Shown: positions 31,978 through 42,475, counted from the first letter of the stretch. The stretch is 64,000 nucleotides of DNA from Oscheius tipulae (GCA_037178975.1 JASJZH010000003.1:992001-1056000), one strand, 5' to 3'. Numbers and translations are program-made. The notes: generated by a model not told the origin, from the sequence alone.

Positions 31978-32118
31978 CAGTGACAGAGTTTATGTCGAAA
32001 GACCGTAAAAGGAAAACCATTCTCATGTTCACGCTGACATTTGAAGCCGAATGTCAGCATTTGGTGGAAATGAGAATGGTTTTCCTTTTACGGTCTTACG
32101 ACATAAACTCTGTCACTG
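31978..32118. repeat. Large near-perfect hairpin, 49-bp arms
   Basis: 31978-32026 and 32070-32118 are inverted repeats with one mismatch. The 43-nt interior folds again through GCTGACATT/AATGTCAGC. Such a foldback could be a MITE or a source of double-stranded RNA or a long pre-miRNA-like transcript. It lies between genes, just after a C/T-rich tract. Confidence 0.9.
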
Positions 32119-32817
32119 CTCTTGGACTGTCCATTCTACCTGTCACCTTCTAGTGTCTGCCTCCGCCAGATTGTGTTTCAGAAATCGTGTTTTTCAAATC
32201 TGACGTCAAAATTCTTGGAAATGACCATAACTCTTTGATGGAAACGTCTTTATGGCCTGTCATTCAGACAAGTTCAACTTGTTTCCCTTGTTTGTCATCT
32301 TGGACATGTCAGCCTGTTTTCATGATTGACAAACTTTTTTAGCAGACATGTCAATTTGCGCTGTGACTATGTCAACCGGTCATATTGAACCTGCCAGCCT
32401 GTTTCTGCCAAAACGCACATTTAAAGATTCTTGTAAATGACAGAAACTGTTTGATAGAGATGTCCTTTTCCTCTGACACTCTAACAATCCTTCTACAGTC
32501 ATCCAGTCTCTGTCAGTCCGTGTCTAAACTACCATGTCAAAGTGCTTGGAAATACCAGAGCCTCTTTTGACAGAACTGTCCATTTGTCCATGCCAACCTG
32601 CCACTCTCTTCTCCTGCCATCCTCACCCTCTCTAGCTGCTAGTGCCAAGACGAAAATGTCAGTTTTTCTTTCTGACAGTGTAATGACAGGAAATTGAAAA
32701 ACTGACAGAAAACCTACTAAACCTTCTAACAATATTAAAATTTCAGCCATATCTCTTCCTTCTTTTAAAATTGTCAGCCCGCCCTGAGTCCTTCCCTCAC
32801 CCTTTCAACTTCCAGAC
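32119..32817. repeat. Degenerate ~200-bp tandem tract rich in TGTCAGCCTG words
   Basis: Segments at about 32200-32290, 32400-32490 and 32535-32610 share AAATGACMNNAACTNTTTGATNGAAAYGTC-like and CAGCCTGTTTCTGCCA-like words. A related pattern on the other strand occurs at 5.2-5.6 kb. No coding exon was seen. Confidence 0.45.
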
Positions 32818-33073
32818 ATGATCATCAGTCTCTTTGGGGAGGAACTTCCAGTGGTCGGGTTCTGTGGATTGGTCCTTGTTCTGATCTTGCTGCTGGTTAT
32901 GACCATTCTGACCGTTGGAATCTGGATCAAGATGGTGCTGAACGTAAGTTCTGTCACTGTCCTTCTCTACCTTTCAGAGAACTCCGGAGACTTCTTACCC
33001 CGACACTGAGGCACTCGTAAATCGCTACTTTTTCGATTACGACAGTCCAGACGATGAGGACCTGCATTATTGA
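32818..33073 (+). CDS. Small one-helix membrane protein (73 aa)
   Basis: Exons 32818-32943 (42 codons) and 32978-33073 (31 codons and stop) are joined by a 34-nt GTAAGT...TTTCAG intron in phase 0. The N-terminal half is a membrane helix (VVGFCGLVLVLILLLVMTIL), the tail acidic and tyrosine-rich (YFFDYDSPDDEDLHY). Likely a type I or III surface protein. No family was recognised. A clean gene structure and composition make it real despite its size. Confidence 0.7.
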
Positions 33074-33286
33074 GCTAGTGTACTGAACCAGACCTTTCAG
33101 TATCTTACACGTATTTGTTATTTGGAACTTATGATATCCCTTAATATTTATTTATCAGTCTACGGGTTACGGATAAAGTTAAGTAACACTGAACAGAAAG
33201 ACAATGAGAGTGAGAGAGAGAGAAAGAAAGATTGATTGTGAGAGACAGCCATTTTGCAAAAAAGAGGGTGAAGAAACAAAAAATTT

Positions 33287-33374
33287 CGACCACGGCAGGA
33301 CTCGAACCTACAATCTTCGGATCTCTTCTGCTCAGCGCCGAAGTCCGACGCCTTATCCATTGGGCCACGCGGCC
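33287..33374 (-). tRNA. tRNA-Arg (TCG), intron-containing
   Basis: The acceptor stem GGCCGCG pairs with CGTGGTC; the T-arm contains GGTTCGAGTCC; the anticodon stem TCGGA/TCCGA encloses CTTCGG followed by an intron of about 15 nt (starting CGCTGAG) at the canonical position after base 37. A T6 terminator follows on the minus strand. Box A and B sequences are intact. Confidence 0.92.
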
Positions 33375-33534
33375 ATGCAATGCGCGCTCATAGCAGTGGC
33401 ATGTATACTAGTTGTTGTTGTGGTGTCTCACTCGAGAGAGGGGGAGAAAACAGAGACAGAGCGAGAGCACTGAGAGACAGCCAGAGGAAATCTCGCCTGG
33501 TTGCTTCGTCACTTCAAAATACATTCACAGCTGG

Positions 33535-33582
33535 ATGTAATTGAGGGAGAGAAGGGTGTTCCCTTCTCTCCCTCAATTACAT
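33535..33582. repeat. Perfect 22-bp stem, 4-nt loop hairpin
   Basis: 33535-33556 pairs perfectly with 33561-33582 around the loop TGTT. It lies 160 bp from tRNA-Arg. The length is suitable for a short hairpin RNA, though a perfect arm and a 4-nt loop also suit a foldback remnant. Confidence 0.9.
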
Positions 33583-33874
33583 GTGTTCTGTTCCAAAACT
33601 TTCGAAATTGTTCAAAAAGTGGTTTTTCGCTTTTCTCTTCAAAGTACAGTAATCTTGCCCTCTGCCACCAAAACCGGTCTGGTCTCTTATCGGCCACCGT
33701 GACTGTCAACAATAGGACCACCAGTAGGCGGCGACCAGCTGTGATAACAATGGGGAAGCTGTACCTGTCTGTCTACCGTACTTCTAACAAAGGTTGCCTC
33801 TGTCTCTCCGTCTGTCTGCCTCTTTCTCTCTCTCTGTATCACAATAGTAAGTATACAATGGTATAGAAAATAGT

Positions 33875-36034
33875 TTATTGCTTATCCAAAAGTTTTCTAT
33901 ATTTCTCGGGTAGACTATCCACTAAAGCCAAACAATCCTCAATGGCAAACTTTGCCCTCAGCTTGAACTTGGCAATCTGCGCTTCTTGAACTGCCTGAGG
34001 AAGACTGGCTACGATGAGAGGATGGTAGACTACCGCCCCGATTAGAAATCTGACTTGGGCGAAGAAAGTGATGTTGTAGAGCTCTTTGACCTGAATTTTT
34101 AATCGATTACGGCAGCGAAGGGGTCTTATACCTTCTCGAAAGTGAATGGTTCTTGTCCATCCAGTTCTTTAGTCAGGGTGGAGTGGTACTCTTTTAGAAT
34201 CTCGTCTGTATACTGACGACGGACGTCTGCTTCAGTACAGAGTGTCAGGACACTGCAGAGATCGGTAGTCAGGTCGCCTGGAAGTGGGAAAGTATAGGGA
34301 GAGAGAGAGACACAGACAGAGAGACAATAGACAGAGAGACACTCACCTGCGTGACTGAGCTGCCAGTCAATGTAAGCAGCCACTTCATTCGAGAGTGACC
34401 CATCCTCTCTCAACTTCCAGAAGATGTTATTGGTCCAAAGGTTCCCATGTACCATTACAGGACTCAATCCCACTGTCTCGTGACCAGTGAAGCTTGTCCA
34501 GTTGACGAATTCCTTGGTGACCAAGGGTAAGAGTCGGTCAACTCCTGGTCCGAACATGTCCGAATCCATTTCTTTCAACTTGGTCATGAGTGTCTGGTAC
34601 GCTTTAACCGTCGAGTCTGGTGTGTCTTTCTGGAAGTCATTTCTCCATCTTTCATTGTCTTCCATTTTGAGAAATTTGGCCTGGAAGCGGGCCAGATCCC
34701 TGGCCATGGATAGAAGTTGTCCCTTCGAGAAGCCATCAACCAGGGAGCCAAGCTCGGCTCTTCCAGCGAAACTTTCCATCAGGAGGAGGCCTTCCCGCTC
34801 TCCGATCTTTCCAGTCTTGAACATTTTGGGTAATGGGATCCAGTCCCAGCTTCCGAAAGAATCGTAGAAGTCAACCTCGCGGTCATGCATACCCACAACC
34901 CTGTCGTGGTTCTCCTTTTGTTCTTCTTCAGAACTGGAGAGGTTTAACTTGGCCGATTCCGGGACCTTCAGGACTACTTCCTGTCCATCGTTTAGGGTAC
35001 AGAGATAGACTTTGGAGGCGAAACCCTTCCCACCAGATATCTGAAAATCTAGTTTGAATTGTGCGCCTATCTGTCGGATGTCATCATTGTTGTGAGCGCC
35101 AATTATTTGTGACGGTAGACAGAACTGACAAGTCGAATCTATTTGAGATATCGTGACTTTTGGATGAACGAAATTGCTGCGAATTGTTTATTGATGTTTC
35201 CTGCCCTTTCCCGAAGTTTCTAATTATGTTTTCCGAACTCGCCGTATAAAAAACGCCTTAGAAAATGAACAGAGCCGAAAAAATTGTTTATATCGGCAAC
35301 TTAAATCGGCTACTCTCACATACGCATATTTTTGCTGAGTTCGAAAAACATGGTTAGATAGAGAAAAAATGGGTATAAGATACCAAAAAATTGATCTCTA
35401 TTATCTAAAGCGCGATGGCTTGTGTGACGAACTCTGTCCGCCTGTTTGACCGCGGCCACGAAACAGAAGCGAGCCAATTATGTTGTCCAGAAGTACAGTA
35501 ACTGGAGACCCAAAGTTGACGAGAGAAGCGCGTCGATTCAAACGCGTTTTATTTTTCAAACTTTTCAAGCCTGATTTTTTCACCAAAATCTTGTTATTTT
35601 CTGCTCTTCGGTGTTTTTGCATAGAGAAACTAGTTTCTAGCGACAAAGAAACCTCTCCTTATCTTTGGCAAGTCTATTTTGGGTGCGTTCTAGAACTTTG
35701 TTTTTGTCCCAAAGAAGCTACTTGGAGTCTTTTGTTATCACGAAGCGGCGCAGCCGCCAATGTAAACTGAAGGCAAAATAATGGCGAATCCGTCAGAGAC
35801 GGCTGGTACTGTCTATAGATGTCTTGTTTAAAAAGCTTGATCGCTTACTGAGAGTCAATAAATTGCCGTAAAGATGTATCCGTACAAGAGGAAAGCCAAA
35901 AGAGGTATCTAACAGGAGCCCACCTCCTTCACATCCTTGACTCCCTCAACTCTCTCGAATTGTTCTGCAGCTGCCTCCTTCAGCGAACGGATAAGCCAAT
36001 CTTTTGTAAAACTGCTCTCTCCGATCGTCGTCAT
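33875..36034 (-). CDS. DUF1679 / CHK-type kinase-like protein (416 aa)
   Basis: Exons 36034..35924 (37 codons), 35124..34347, 34277..34132 and 34090..33875 total 417 codons. The N-terminal exon (SSFTKDWLIRSLKEAAAEQF) fits the start of CHK proteins. Then come the glycine-rich ISGGKGFASKVYL, VVLKVPES with the ATP-site lysine, MVHGNLWTNN (Brenner-type loop, usual Asp replaced by Asn), AAYIDWQ with metal-binding Asp, and a helical end (VRFLIGAVVYHPLIVASLPQ). Relatives phosphorylate small molecules such as ecdysteroids or conjugated glucosides; the substrate is unknown here and the Asn makes activity doubtful. The ~800-nt first intron contains an R1 arm. Joining the first exon is inferred from phase and family fit. 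Confidence 0.8.
35660..35830. repeat. R1-family arm in CHK first intron
   Basis: GGCAAGTCTATTTTGGGTGC ... GAAGCGGCGCAGCCGCC matches the right arm of the element at 16083-16187. Confidence 0.7.
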
Positions 36035-36734
36035 TCTAAAGATCAAAATTTGAAACGCAAACTGGAAAACAAGAGTTTCGCGAGGAGGAATAGACAAGTC
36101 GAGGAGGGACACAAAGCCTGAGCACGGCCTTTATATACATGGCGGCCGGTCGATTGCACAACATTGAGAGAGCGAGAGACCGCGATAATGCGTGTCTGTT
36201 CTTTGCTCGAACATGATCACTGGTCGGGCAATGTAAAAGTGGTCTCCCTGTCTTTTTGTCTGGTCGGAGAGTATCAACAAAGTCAAAAAGAAAGTATAAT
36301 GTATTTCCAAGGCCAGCGGCAGTAAGTCCCGTCACGAACTTCACCCAACAACCTATATTTCCCTTTTCTTAGCAGATTTATAGGCTTTTTCTTCCTTTTG
36401 AGCTCGCAATCGATTTCAGAGCCCTAGAAAACCTACTCGACAATAATTTTGGGGGAAAAAAATGGAAAACACGCTGTATTTAGTCCGAGTTGATTTTCTC
36501 TCCCCCGTTTCACGTTGCAAACTTTTCTACGTTTTTGTACCAGTTTTTTTCTCAAGCTTGTTGTCAAGTAGAATTTCTTGGACTCTGAGTTCAATGGAAA
36601 TGTAAAAACAACGAAAAAGTCACTCCAAATAGGCTAAAATTGCGAAAAACCCGAGAAACGCACCGAATTTTGAAAATACATGACAGGCGCCAAAAAATGG
36701 ACAAAAAGCAAGTAGTGGGTCCAAAACAGGCAAA

Positions 36735-36810
36735 AATGCAAAGCCGGGATGGAACCGACGATCTTCTGGTGTCAAACGTCTTATCCTCTGGTCACACGAA
36801 CGGCAAGCCA
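36735..36810 (-). other. Degenerate tRNA-like sequence
   Basis: On the minus strand a D-arm-like TGACCAGAGGATAAGACG and a good T-arm (GTCGG TTCCATC CCGGC, five pairs) are spaced as in tRNA-Arg, but the anticodon stem does not pair and position 33 is not T. It is probably a tRNA pseudogene or SINE head. Confidence 0.5.
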
Positions 36811-36961
36811 GGGACACAGAATTAGAGAGGGAACTGCTACCCACGTTGCGAGAATAATCGGCACCTCATTTCCACCCGTGATAATCCAATTCCAGTCACG
36901 TACTGATTCCATATCCGAGTTCATTATTTACACCCCACGGTGCCAGCTTACTGTTTCCGTA

Positions 36962-37300
36962 ATGTTCTTCGACATAGTCGAGAGACCCCCACCGCCTCCA
37001 GGAACTCTACCCCCGCCGCCCGATGTCTTTCCAAATGGAACCATGCCAGCAGTCGAGAGACCAGCCGGCCTGGGTCCCTGGGGTAACCAGAGAGAAGGTA
37101 AGTCTGTTTCTGGGACTGGTCCAGTTGATATAGGTTCGGGTGGTTCATGTGACTATTTTCAGGTGAAATTTTGTGTACAGGGTAGAGAAATATGAGTCAG
37201 TCGAGTGGGAAGTTATTTTCCAGTGAAGCAAACCAGACTATTTGAGTTCACGGCCGATTATGAAGGCAATGGCCGTGCAATGAACAATGCAATATTTTAA
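36962..37300 (+). CDS. Small proline-rich protein (70 aa)
   Basis: Exons 36962-37097 and 37224-37300 join in phase through GTAAGT...TTTTCCAG to 71 codons. The sequence opens MFFDIVERPPPPPGTLPPPP, continues GLGPWGNQRE and ends LFEFTADYEGNGRAMNNAIF. No signal peptide was seen, and an upstream exon could exist. A further acceptor within the intron (before GTGAAATT) may give an alternative short end. The function is unknown. Confidence 0.4.
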
Positions 37301-37532
37301 AATGGATAAACTGTAACGTATTTTGAAAGGCTGTTAGGGATAGTAACTCCAGTAACACCACGAGTGCTGCTAAACACAAAACACTTTATGGATCTCGCAC
37401 GTTGTCGCTGATGTAAAGTCCTGTGACTACAAATTATAAGCGCGGAAATAAATTTATTGCGGACACACCAGTGATGGAAACAATCAAACATAATTATATG
37501 TGCATTTTCGTTTGCATGTTTTGAGACGAAAT

Positions 37533-38781
37533 AGACAATGGTACCTTCCTATCAAGTGAGCACAAGTTCACTGAGCCTATCATTACAATTTTAGGCTGGC
37601 GCTATTGGTACTTCATAGTCCTCCACCCACTATTTGAAGTTATCAGTATTCTTCTGAATCTTCTAGTAATGACTCTCATCATTCTGAACAGAAAAAAACA
37701 TTTTGTAGTGAGTCTCTCTGTCTTACTGTCTCTTTGTTTCGCTGTCTTCCTGCCTCAAACCCTTCTCTTACAGTCCCCCTTCTACCTTCTGACCGCCCTG
37801 CTAATGTTCAACATGTTCATCATGGCATTTTTCGACTTGGTAATAGGCCTACTCATGGAATACTGTGACATTTTTTTTATTGGCCTGGAGTTTGGGAACG
37901 TGGTAAGTTATAATGAGTAAGCCTCCAAAAGCTGTCAGGTAATGGAAATCTTTACCTCCTACTACGTCGTGGCACTCGTTTTTCTGTTGGGATTCAACAG
38001 AATGGCCATTTTTACAATGCCTCAGTTCAACAGGCTCCTGTTCAAAAGGTATGGAACTATTGACCATCTGGTTTATGGTACTTGCAGAGTCACACTGTCA
38101 GTTGTCCTGGTCGTACTGACAGGACTACAGACTGGTCTCTCTCTGTATCTCTACAGTATGATGGAGGTCTGGAAATGGCCATTTATGGCTAGACTTCCTG
38201 GAATCCCACCAACAAAAAATAACTTCAGCTTCTTGAAGGTGGGTCTGTCTGTCTCTGTTACTCTCTCATATTTTAGACAGTCAACGTGATCTCTTACCTC
38301 ATTCCAATGAGTTCCTCTTTCTTCTACGTTCGTCTCTACTTCTTTCTCCGAAGCCATAGGGGTGAGACAAAACTGGACTCGACTCATAGAACCATGGTCA
38401 ATGTCGAGACAAGAACTATAACTCAGGGAGTCATAATACTGATCAGTTATCTTGTAAGTTTTCAACTTTACCGGACCTTGACCAATCTTTTCCAGTCAGC
38501 CATGATTTCTCACATAGTCATCCTCAATGTTCCAATCTATGGGGACGTCAGGAACACGGTGAATGTGATTAGTGACTTCTTGGAAATTCTGCCTCAGCTG
38601 GTCACTCCGTTAGCAACGATCCTATGTAGCAAGGAGGTGAGAGACAGAGATAGAGAGGCAGTGACATTTTCAGCTCTCCCGATCCGTTTTCTCTCTCTTC
38701 TGTCTCCGTCCCTCTACCTCCACCGTCGGGCCCACTACAGTTACCCAAACCTTTACAAGACGAAGAACAACAAAATTTTAA
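37533..38781 (+). CDS. Nematode seven-helix chemoreceptor-like protein 1
   Basis: Phase-consistent exons: end of first at 37555, then 37595-37707, 37774-37902, 37939-38048, 38088-38238, 38277-38453, 38496-38636 and 38674-38781. Helices include LFEVISILLNLLVMTLIILN, SPFYLLTALLMFNMFIMAFF, SYYVVALVFLLGFNRMAIF and VSYLIPMSSSFF-like segments. FNRMAIFTMPQFN-LLFKR is at the helix 3/loop 2 position typical of Srv/Srx-type serpentine receptors. The C terminus is Thr/Arg-rich. The start codon lies upstream of 37533 and was not found. The exact class is unsure. Nematode members are usually sensory-neuron receptors. The gene ends 20 bp before the convergent secreted-protein gene. Confidence 0.75.
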
Positions 38782-38801
38782 TGGTCAGTTTATTGACTGA
38801 A

Positions 38802-39307
38802 TCAATAGAAAGTAATAAAGTTTTTGTATTTGTCCGTGCCAGTGGCCATCTTCTGGTCGTCACTGGGAGGTACGTAAGGCTTGACTCTAGGCTTCTTGGT
38901 CGAGGCAGGGACAGTGGGGGCGACAGTAGTCGAGGCTGCGATAGTCGTCTCTTCCTTTTCTTCTTCCTCCTCGTCGCCATCGTCGCAGTAGTCGGGAGCC
39001 CTGAAGGTGATAGTGTGAAAGAGAGACAGAGGCAGAGACAAAGAGGAAAACAGAGGAGACAGAGACAGTCAACTCACAGTGAACAGATGAAGTTATCCAA
39101 GATGGCCTGCCAGTCGACCTGGAGAATAGTCATTCCAGCTACAATTTCCTCCACGCACCAGTTCGGGTTTCTGAAACGAGATTACTGTACTCTAAAAGGT
39201 CCTTACATTCTGCACAAGAATCCATCGATCGTGTTCGGATTAGATGAAATCAGGGGAGCAGCTTGACTTCCGATGAGAAGAGGAAGGAGGAGGAGGCAGG
39301 AAACCAT
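38802..39307 (-). CDS. Secreted protein with YVPP motif, minus partner (130 aa)
   Basis: Exons 39307..39207, 39170..39078 and 39000..38802 sum to 131 codons. Signal peptide MVSCLLLLPLLIGSQA, then LCRINPNWCVEEI, FICSLAPDYCDDGDEEEEE (four cysteines and an acidic run), a Thr/Ala-rich stretch and KPYVPPSDDQKM near the end. It diverges from the plus-strand gene at 39460, which ends with the related KEYVPPDEVL. Extracellular matrix or secreted factor is inferred. No family was recognised. Confidence 0.75.
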
Positions 39308-39459
39308 GGTTGAGATGACAATAAGCTCTCCTGACCCATTTAGAGCTGGGTCTACCGCTTTCCAGAAAGCGACGCAGTTTCATGACCTGTGGTCATGTTC
39401 AGGGAAAAGCAGAGACCCATAATTCAGAGAGCAAAAATGGGAAAACTGCGGGTTCAAAA
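39308..39459. promoter_or_regulatory. Shared divergent promoter region
   Basis: Only 152 bp separate the two start codons of the YVPP pair. It contains CATGACCTGTGGTCATG (39382-39398), an inverted repeat with 7-bp arms, which could be a common control site. No TATA box is obvious. Confidence 0.5.
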
Positions 39460-40287
39460 ATGTGTACCATCTTCCTACTGTTCCTTCTGAGCGCACAGCC
39501 AATTGACTGCTACTATAGACAAGGATACTTCACTAAACCACCGCCTCCATGGGTTTGTCGACTGTAAGTTCCTAGTTTTCTCGTTTCTCTGTTTTTTTTT
39601 TTCACAAATGTGACCGATCTCCCAACCTGTAATACTATACCAGTCTAGCTCAGTGACTCCTCAAACACTGCCGGGATCCAGAAGAAACCGTGCGGAACTT
39701 TTGTCTGAACCAGAACGATCCGGTGACTCTTTGACTCTTATTGAGAAGTCTCTTGTCTGGATCAAAATTTAACAGCTCTGAACTGTCCCATTAGTCATTG
39801 ACATCCTTTGAGCAGTGTGCTTGTATCATGCAGTCTTGACTGACCACCTTTACCCTGAACCAGTCTGAATCAGCGACTCTTACCCCATTCTCTAAAATCG
39901 GTAGTCAGGATCAGTGTACTGATCCTTCAACTGAATTTTACTCTGTACCGACCTAGGTTAATGGTTTTTTAACTGAACGACTCTAGACCGGTCAGCGTCT
40001 CTATATACCAATGCTTAGTCATACCACCAGACAGAGACAGAGATATCCATAAGCCGGACAACGACACTCATCTTATTGATTTGTGGACGAACTCCAAAAA
40101 GATTTCTGTCCTTCTCTATACTTTTCATTTCAGAAAGCCCGGAATGTGTACTACCCCTGCTCCTCCAACAGTCACCACTACTCGTCCTCCTGTTCTATTC
40201 AATGCTGCCGGTCTACCCATCAAGGAATACGTCCCGCCCGATGAGGTACTGGTCCGGAAAATGCTAGAGACTAACAAGATACGATAA
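39460..40287 (+). CDS. Secreted protein with YVPP motif, plus partner (85 aa)
   Basis: Exons 39460-39563 and 40134-40287 join in phase 2 to 86 codons. Signal peptide MCTIFLLFLLSAQPIDC, aromatic/proline stretch (YFTKPPPPWVCR), KPGMCTTPAPP, a Thr/Pro linker and KEYVPPDEVLVRKML. It shares the order of signal, Cys pairs, Thr-rich linker and K-x-YVPP with its minus-strand neighbour, so the two are probably diverged duplicates. The 570-nt intron is long for this window and has no recognised repeat. Confidence 0.7.
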
Positions 40288-40322
40288 TCTGGTTATAAAT
40301 GTGTTCATTACAATTTCATAAT

Positions 40323-40841
40323 CTAGTTGATACAGTCTCTTGACTCTCCGGGGAAGGATCCAGCCAGCTGGATGGTTCCGGCGTCATAGATCTTGGAGGG
40401 GGACTGGAAAGAGTTAGTAGTTAGAGTATGAAAGGTAGTCATACCTTTCCTTGAGTAATGTAATTGTTGGGAATCTTGATGGTGAACTTTCGCTGGCAGG
40501 GCTGAAAAAATCTCTGTCTCTCTGTCGCTCTATTTCTTTGTCTCTCTGTTTCTCACCTTCCATCCATCGTTGCAGTCATGGTAGATGTTGATCTTGGGGT
40601 CAATCGGGGTAATCTCACTGGTATGTCCGCTCAAATTGAACTCTCCATTAGAGTTGGTTTTTCCCTCAGCCATTTTGTCATCAATTCCGCCATCGTCCTC
40701 ATCGTAGAGCTTGACCTTGACTCCCGAAGCCGGACGACCATCACACATCAGTCGTCCACGGACACCGGCCGACTGTGCCCGACCCAGAATGTTGGCTGTG
40801 ACTACACCAAACAGAGCCAAAAGAACCACCAATTTCATCAT
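40323..40841 (-). CDS. Transthyretin-like (TTR) protein A (140 aa)
   Basis: Exons 40841..40557 (95 codons), 40501..40445 (19) and 40403..40323 (26 and stop). Signal peptide [16 protein letters not shown], then the family hallmarks: [58 protein letters not shown] and [19 protein letters not shown], with two conserved cysteines. TTR-like proteins are nematode-specific secreted beta-sandwich proteins; characterised ones bridge apoptotic cells or act as secreted signals. The introns separate the strands as in the paralogues at 42.8, 43.6 and 51.5 kb. Confidence 0.92.
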
Positions 40842-41255
40842 CTGAAAACAGTTGTAAGTCAACAGCGAAAGAGGGAAAGAAAGCATGTTTTGGTTGTATT
40901 GGCATGGGGTATTTGAAGGGATGAGGCCAGCTGGCAGTCCTTTAGTGTTACACCAAATGAGTAATGGTAGCCTCGAGGAAGAGATCAACAATTGTGAGAA
41001 AAACAAAATCATGGGTGGAAACTATTGAACTTATAGTGTCGGACTGGAACAGGTTTGTCAGGATAAGTGAGTCATCAAGAGCGAAAGAGTATCATCATGG
41101 GAGAGGATGAACGCACTTTATTGTCTGGTGAGTCAACCGGATGATGGATGTTTTGACCAGATGAGCGGATTTTATAGGTTTTTCTCTGTCTCTCTGTTTC
41201 TCTGTCTCTCAGACATTTTCTCCAGGTATGATAACATCTTTATTGCGTCGTGCAT

Positions 41256-41545
41256 TCAGTTCTTCTTGGACAGCTCTACGTATCCGGCGTTGAAATACTT
41301 GGATGGTATCCAATATCTATGTTGTTCTCACCTTTCCCTTGACGACGTATTCCCCTGGAGTCTCAACATTGTAGTCGTGGTTCCTCCACTTAAAACTGAT
41401 GGTTTTGAAAGACTGCATAGGAGAACTCTACCGTATGACTGCACTTGTGGTTAATGACCACTCTCGGCTTAATATCCATGACTTCTACAAGAACAATAAA
41501 CCCTGGGTTTGAAAAGCCGGATACGTTGGAGACGATAGATTCAAT
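41256..41545 (-). pseudogene. TTR-like remnant
   Basis: The C-terminal two thirds of a TTR gene are present: NVSGFSNPGFI, IKPRVVINHKCSHT, FKWRNHDYNVETPGEYVVKG and YFNAGYVELSKKN, with two short introns (the last 34 nt). The signal peptide and first strands are missing. Upstream sequence (CTGCTTCTCCGCAATTTCGG) resembles the promoter of the intact gene at 42836, so an internal deletion joined promoter to exon end. Confidence 0.7.
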
Positions 41546-41904
41546 CAGATGGATGCTCATTTAGGCTGAGAGCTGATTCAGACCCGAAATTGCGGAGAAG
41601 CAGACAGAGCAATTGTACAATGCGGAGAGTGACAAAGTTTTGCAAGAAAAGTGGGACGGAGGAAAGGAAAAGAATAGCTTAATTTTTTTAGCGGGTGTTG
41701 GATAAATCTAACTCAGTAGACTAGAAGTATCCTGCCGAGTAGAGAGACGCATGCCTCTCCGTCTTTGTCTCTCTGTCTCTCTCTCATTGTCTCACTGGGT
41801 CTGTCTTCTCTGGAAGCATAATTTCTTTCTTTTTTTTTTTGCAAAGTCTAGAGTTTTGTCAAAAAAACAAATCACATTACCTACCGAGAACAAGTGTGGC
41901 TGAT

Positions 41905-42065
41905 GCTGTGACAGGTAAATGCTGTTCCAGTCGAGCTACTCTGACAGGAGCAACATTCTCCCTGAGACGCATCTCCCAAACTAACTTGACTAGCAACGAG
42001 TAATTGCTGTCAGAAAGTATGGGTGACAAATTGGCAATCAGAGCTTCAAACAGACACAAAGAGAC
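41905..42065. repeat. Dispersed repeat R2, copy 2
   Basis: See the copy at 30725 for shared words; here GTGACAGGTAAATGCTGTTC leads and AATTGCTGTCAG closes the match. Confidence 0.7.
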
Positions 42066-42232
42066 TTTTAGGCATATAGAGCTAGATAATTTCTTTGGTA
42101 GGTTAGCTAAAAGGCTGTTGTAAGTAAGTGCGTTTTTTTGTTCCGCACTGAAACCGAAAGCGGTCTAGCAAAGGCAATGATCGAGCTGATCACCAGAATG
42201 GTCGTCGTGTAAGCTACGGCCGCATTACCGCA

Positions 42233-42475
42233 TTATTCAGCCTTGTCGGGAGCAGGGATGCTGGTGGGAGGAGGACCATTACGGATAGTATCGGCGTCAT
42301 ATCCGCTCGTCGAGCAGCAACATGTTGAGCCACCATCCTTTTTACACGTGTCGCACTTCTTTCGGTCTTCCTCCAGGCAACCGTAAGTATAAGTGGTCGT
42401 CGGGCCAAACGATGCTTTCTTGCTGTAACGGATATGGCTCATCCAACAGCATTTTTGATAAATTGGCCTATTGAT
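42233..42475 (-). CDS. Small Cys-rich protein, N terminus unresolved
   Basis: An open frame reads PIYQKCCWMSHIRYSKKASF, then YGCLEEDRKKCDTCKKDG, STCCCSTSGYD and a proline-rich end with stop at 42233. Nine cysteines in about 80 residues suggest a secreted disulfide peptide or metal-binding protein. An upstream frame (42439-42621) with a hydrophobic stretch (FFRFISICSLAVLPAVSLV) could supply the signal anchor, but I could not splice it in phase. The coding reading is favoured by the conserved-looking Cys spacing only. Confidence 0.4.
   Translation of the reverse strand: MNRPIYQKCCWMSHIRYSKKASFGPTTTYTYGCLEEDRKKCDTCKKDGGSTCCCSTSGYDADTIRNGPPPTSIPAPDKAE

Noticed and set aside
34487-34867. 126-codon plus-strand frame
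   Set aside because: Antisense to the CHK kinase exon, whose motifs fix the coding strand.
38286-39266. 326-codon plus-strand frame
   Set aside because: It runs through receptor introns and antisense to a clear secreted-protein gene; the spliced models on each strand explain the DNA better.
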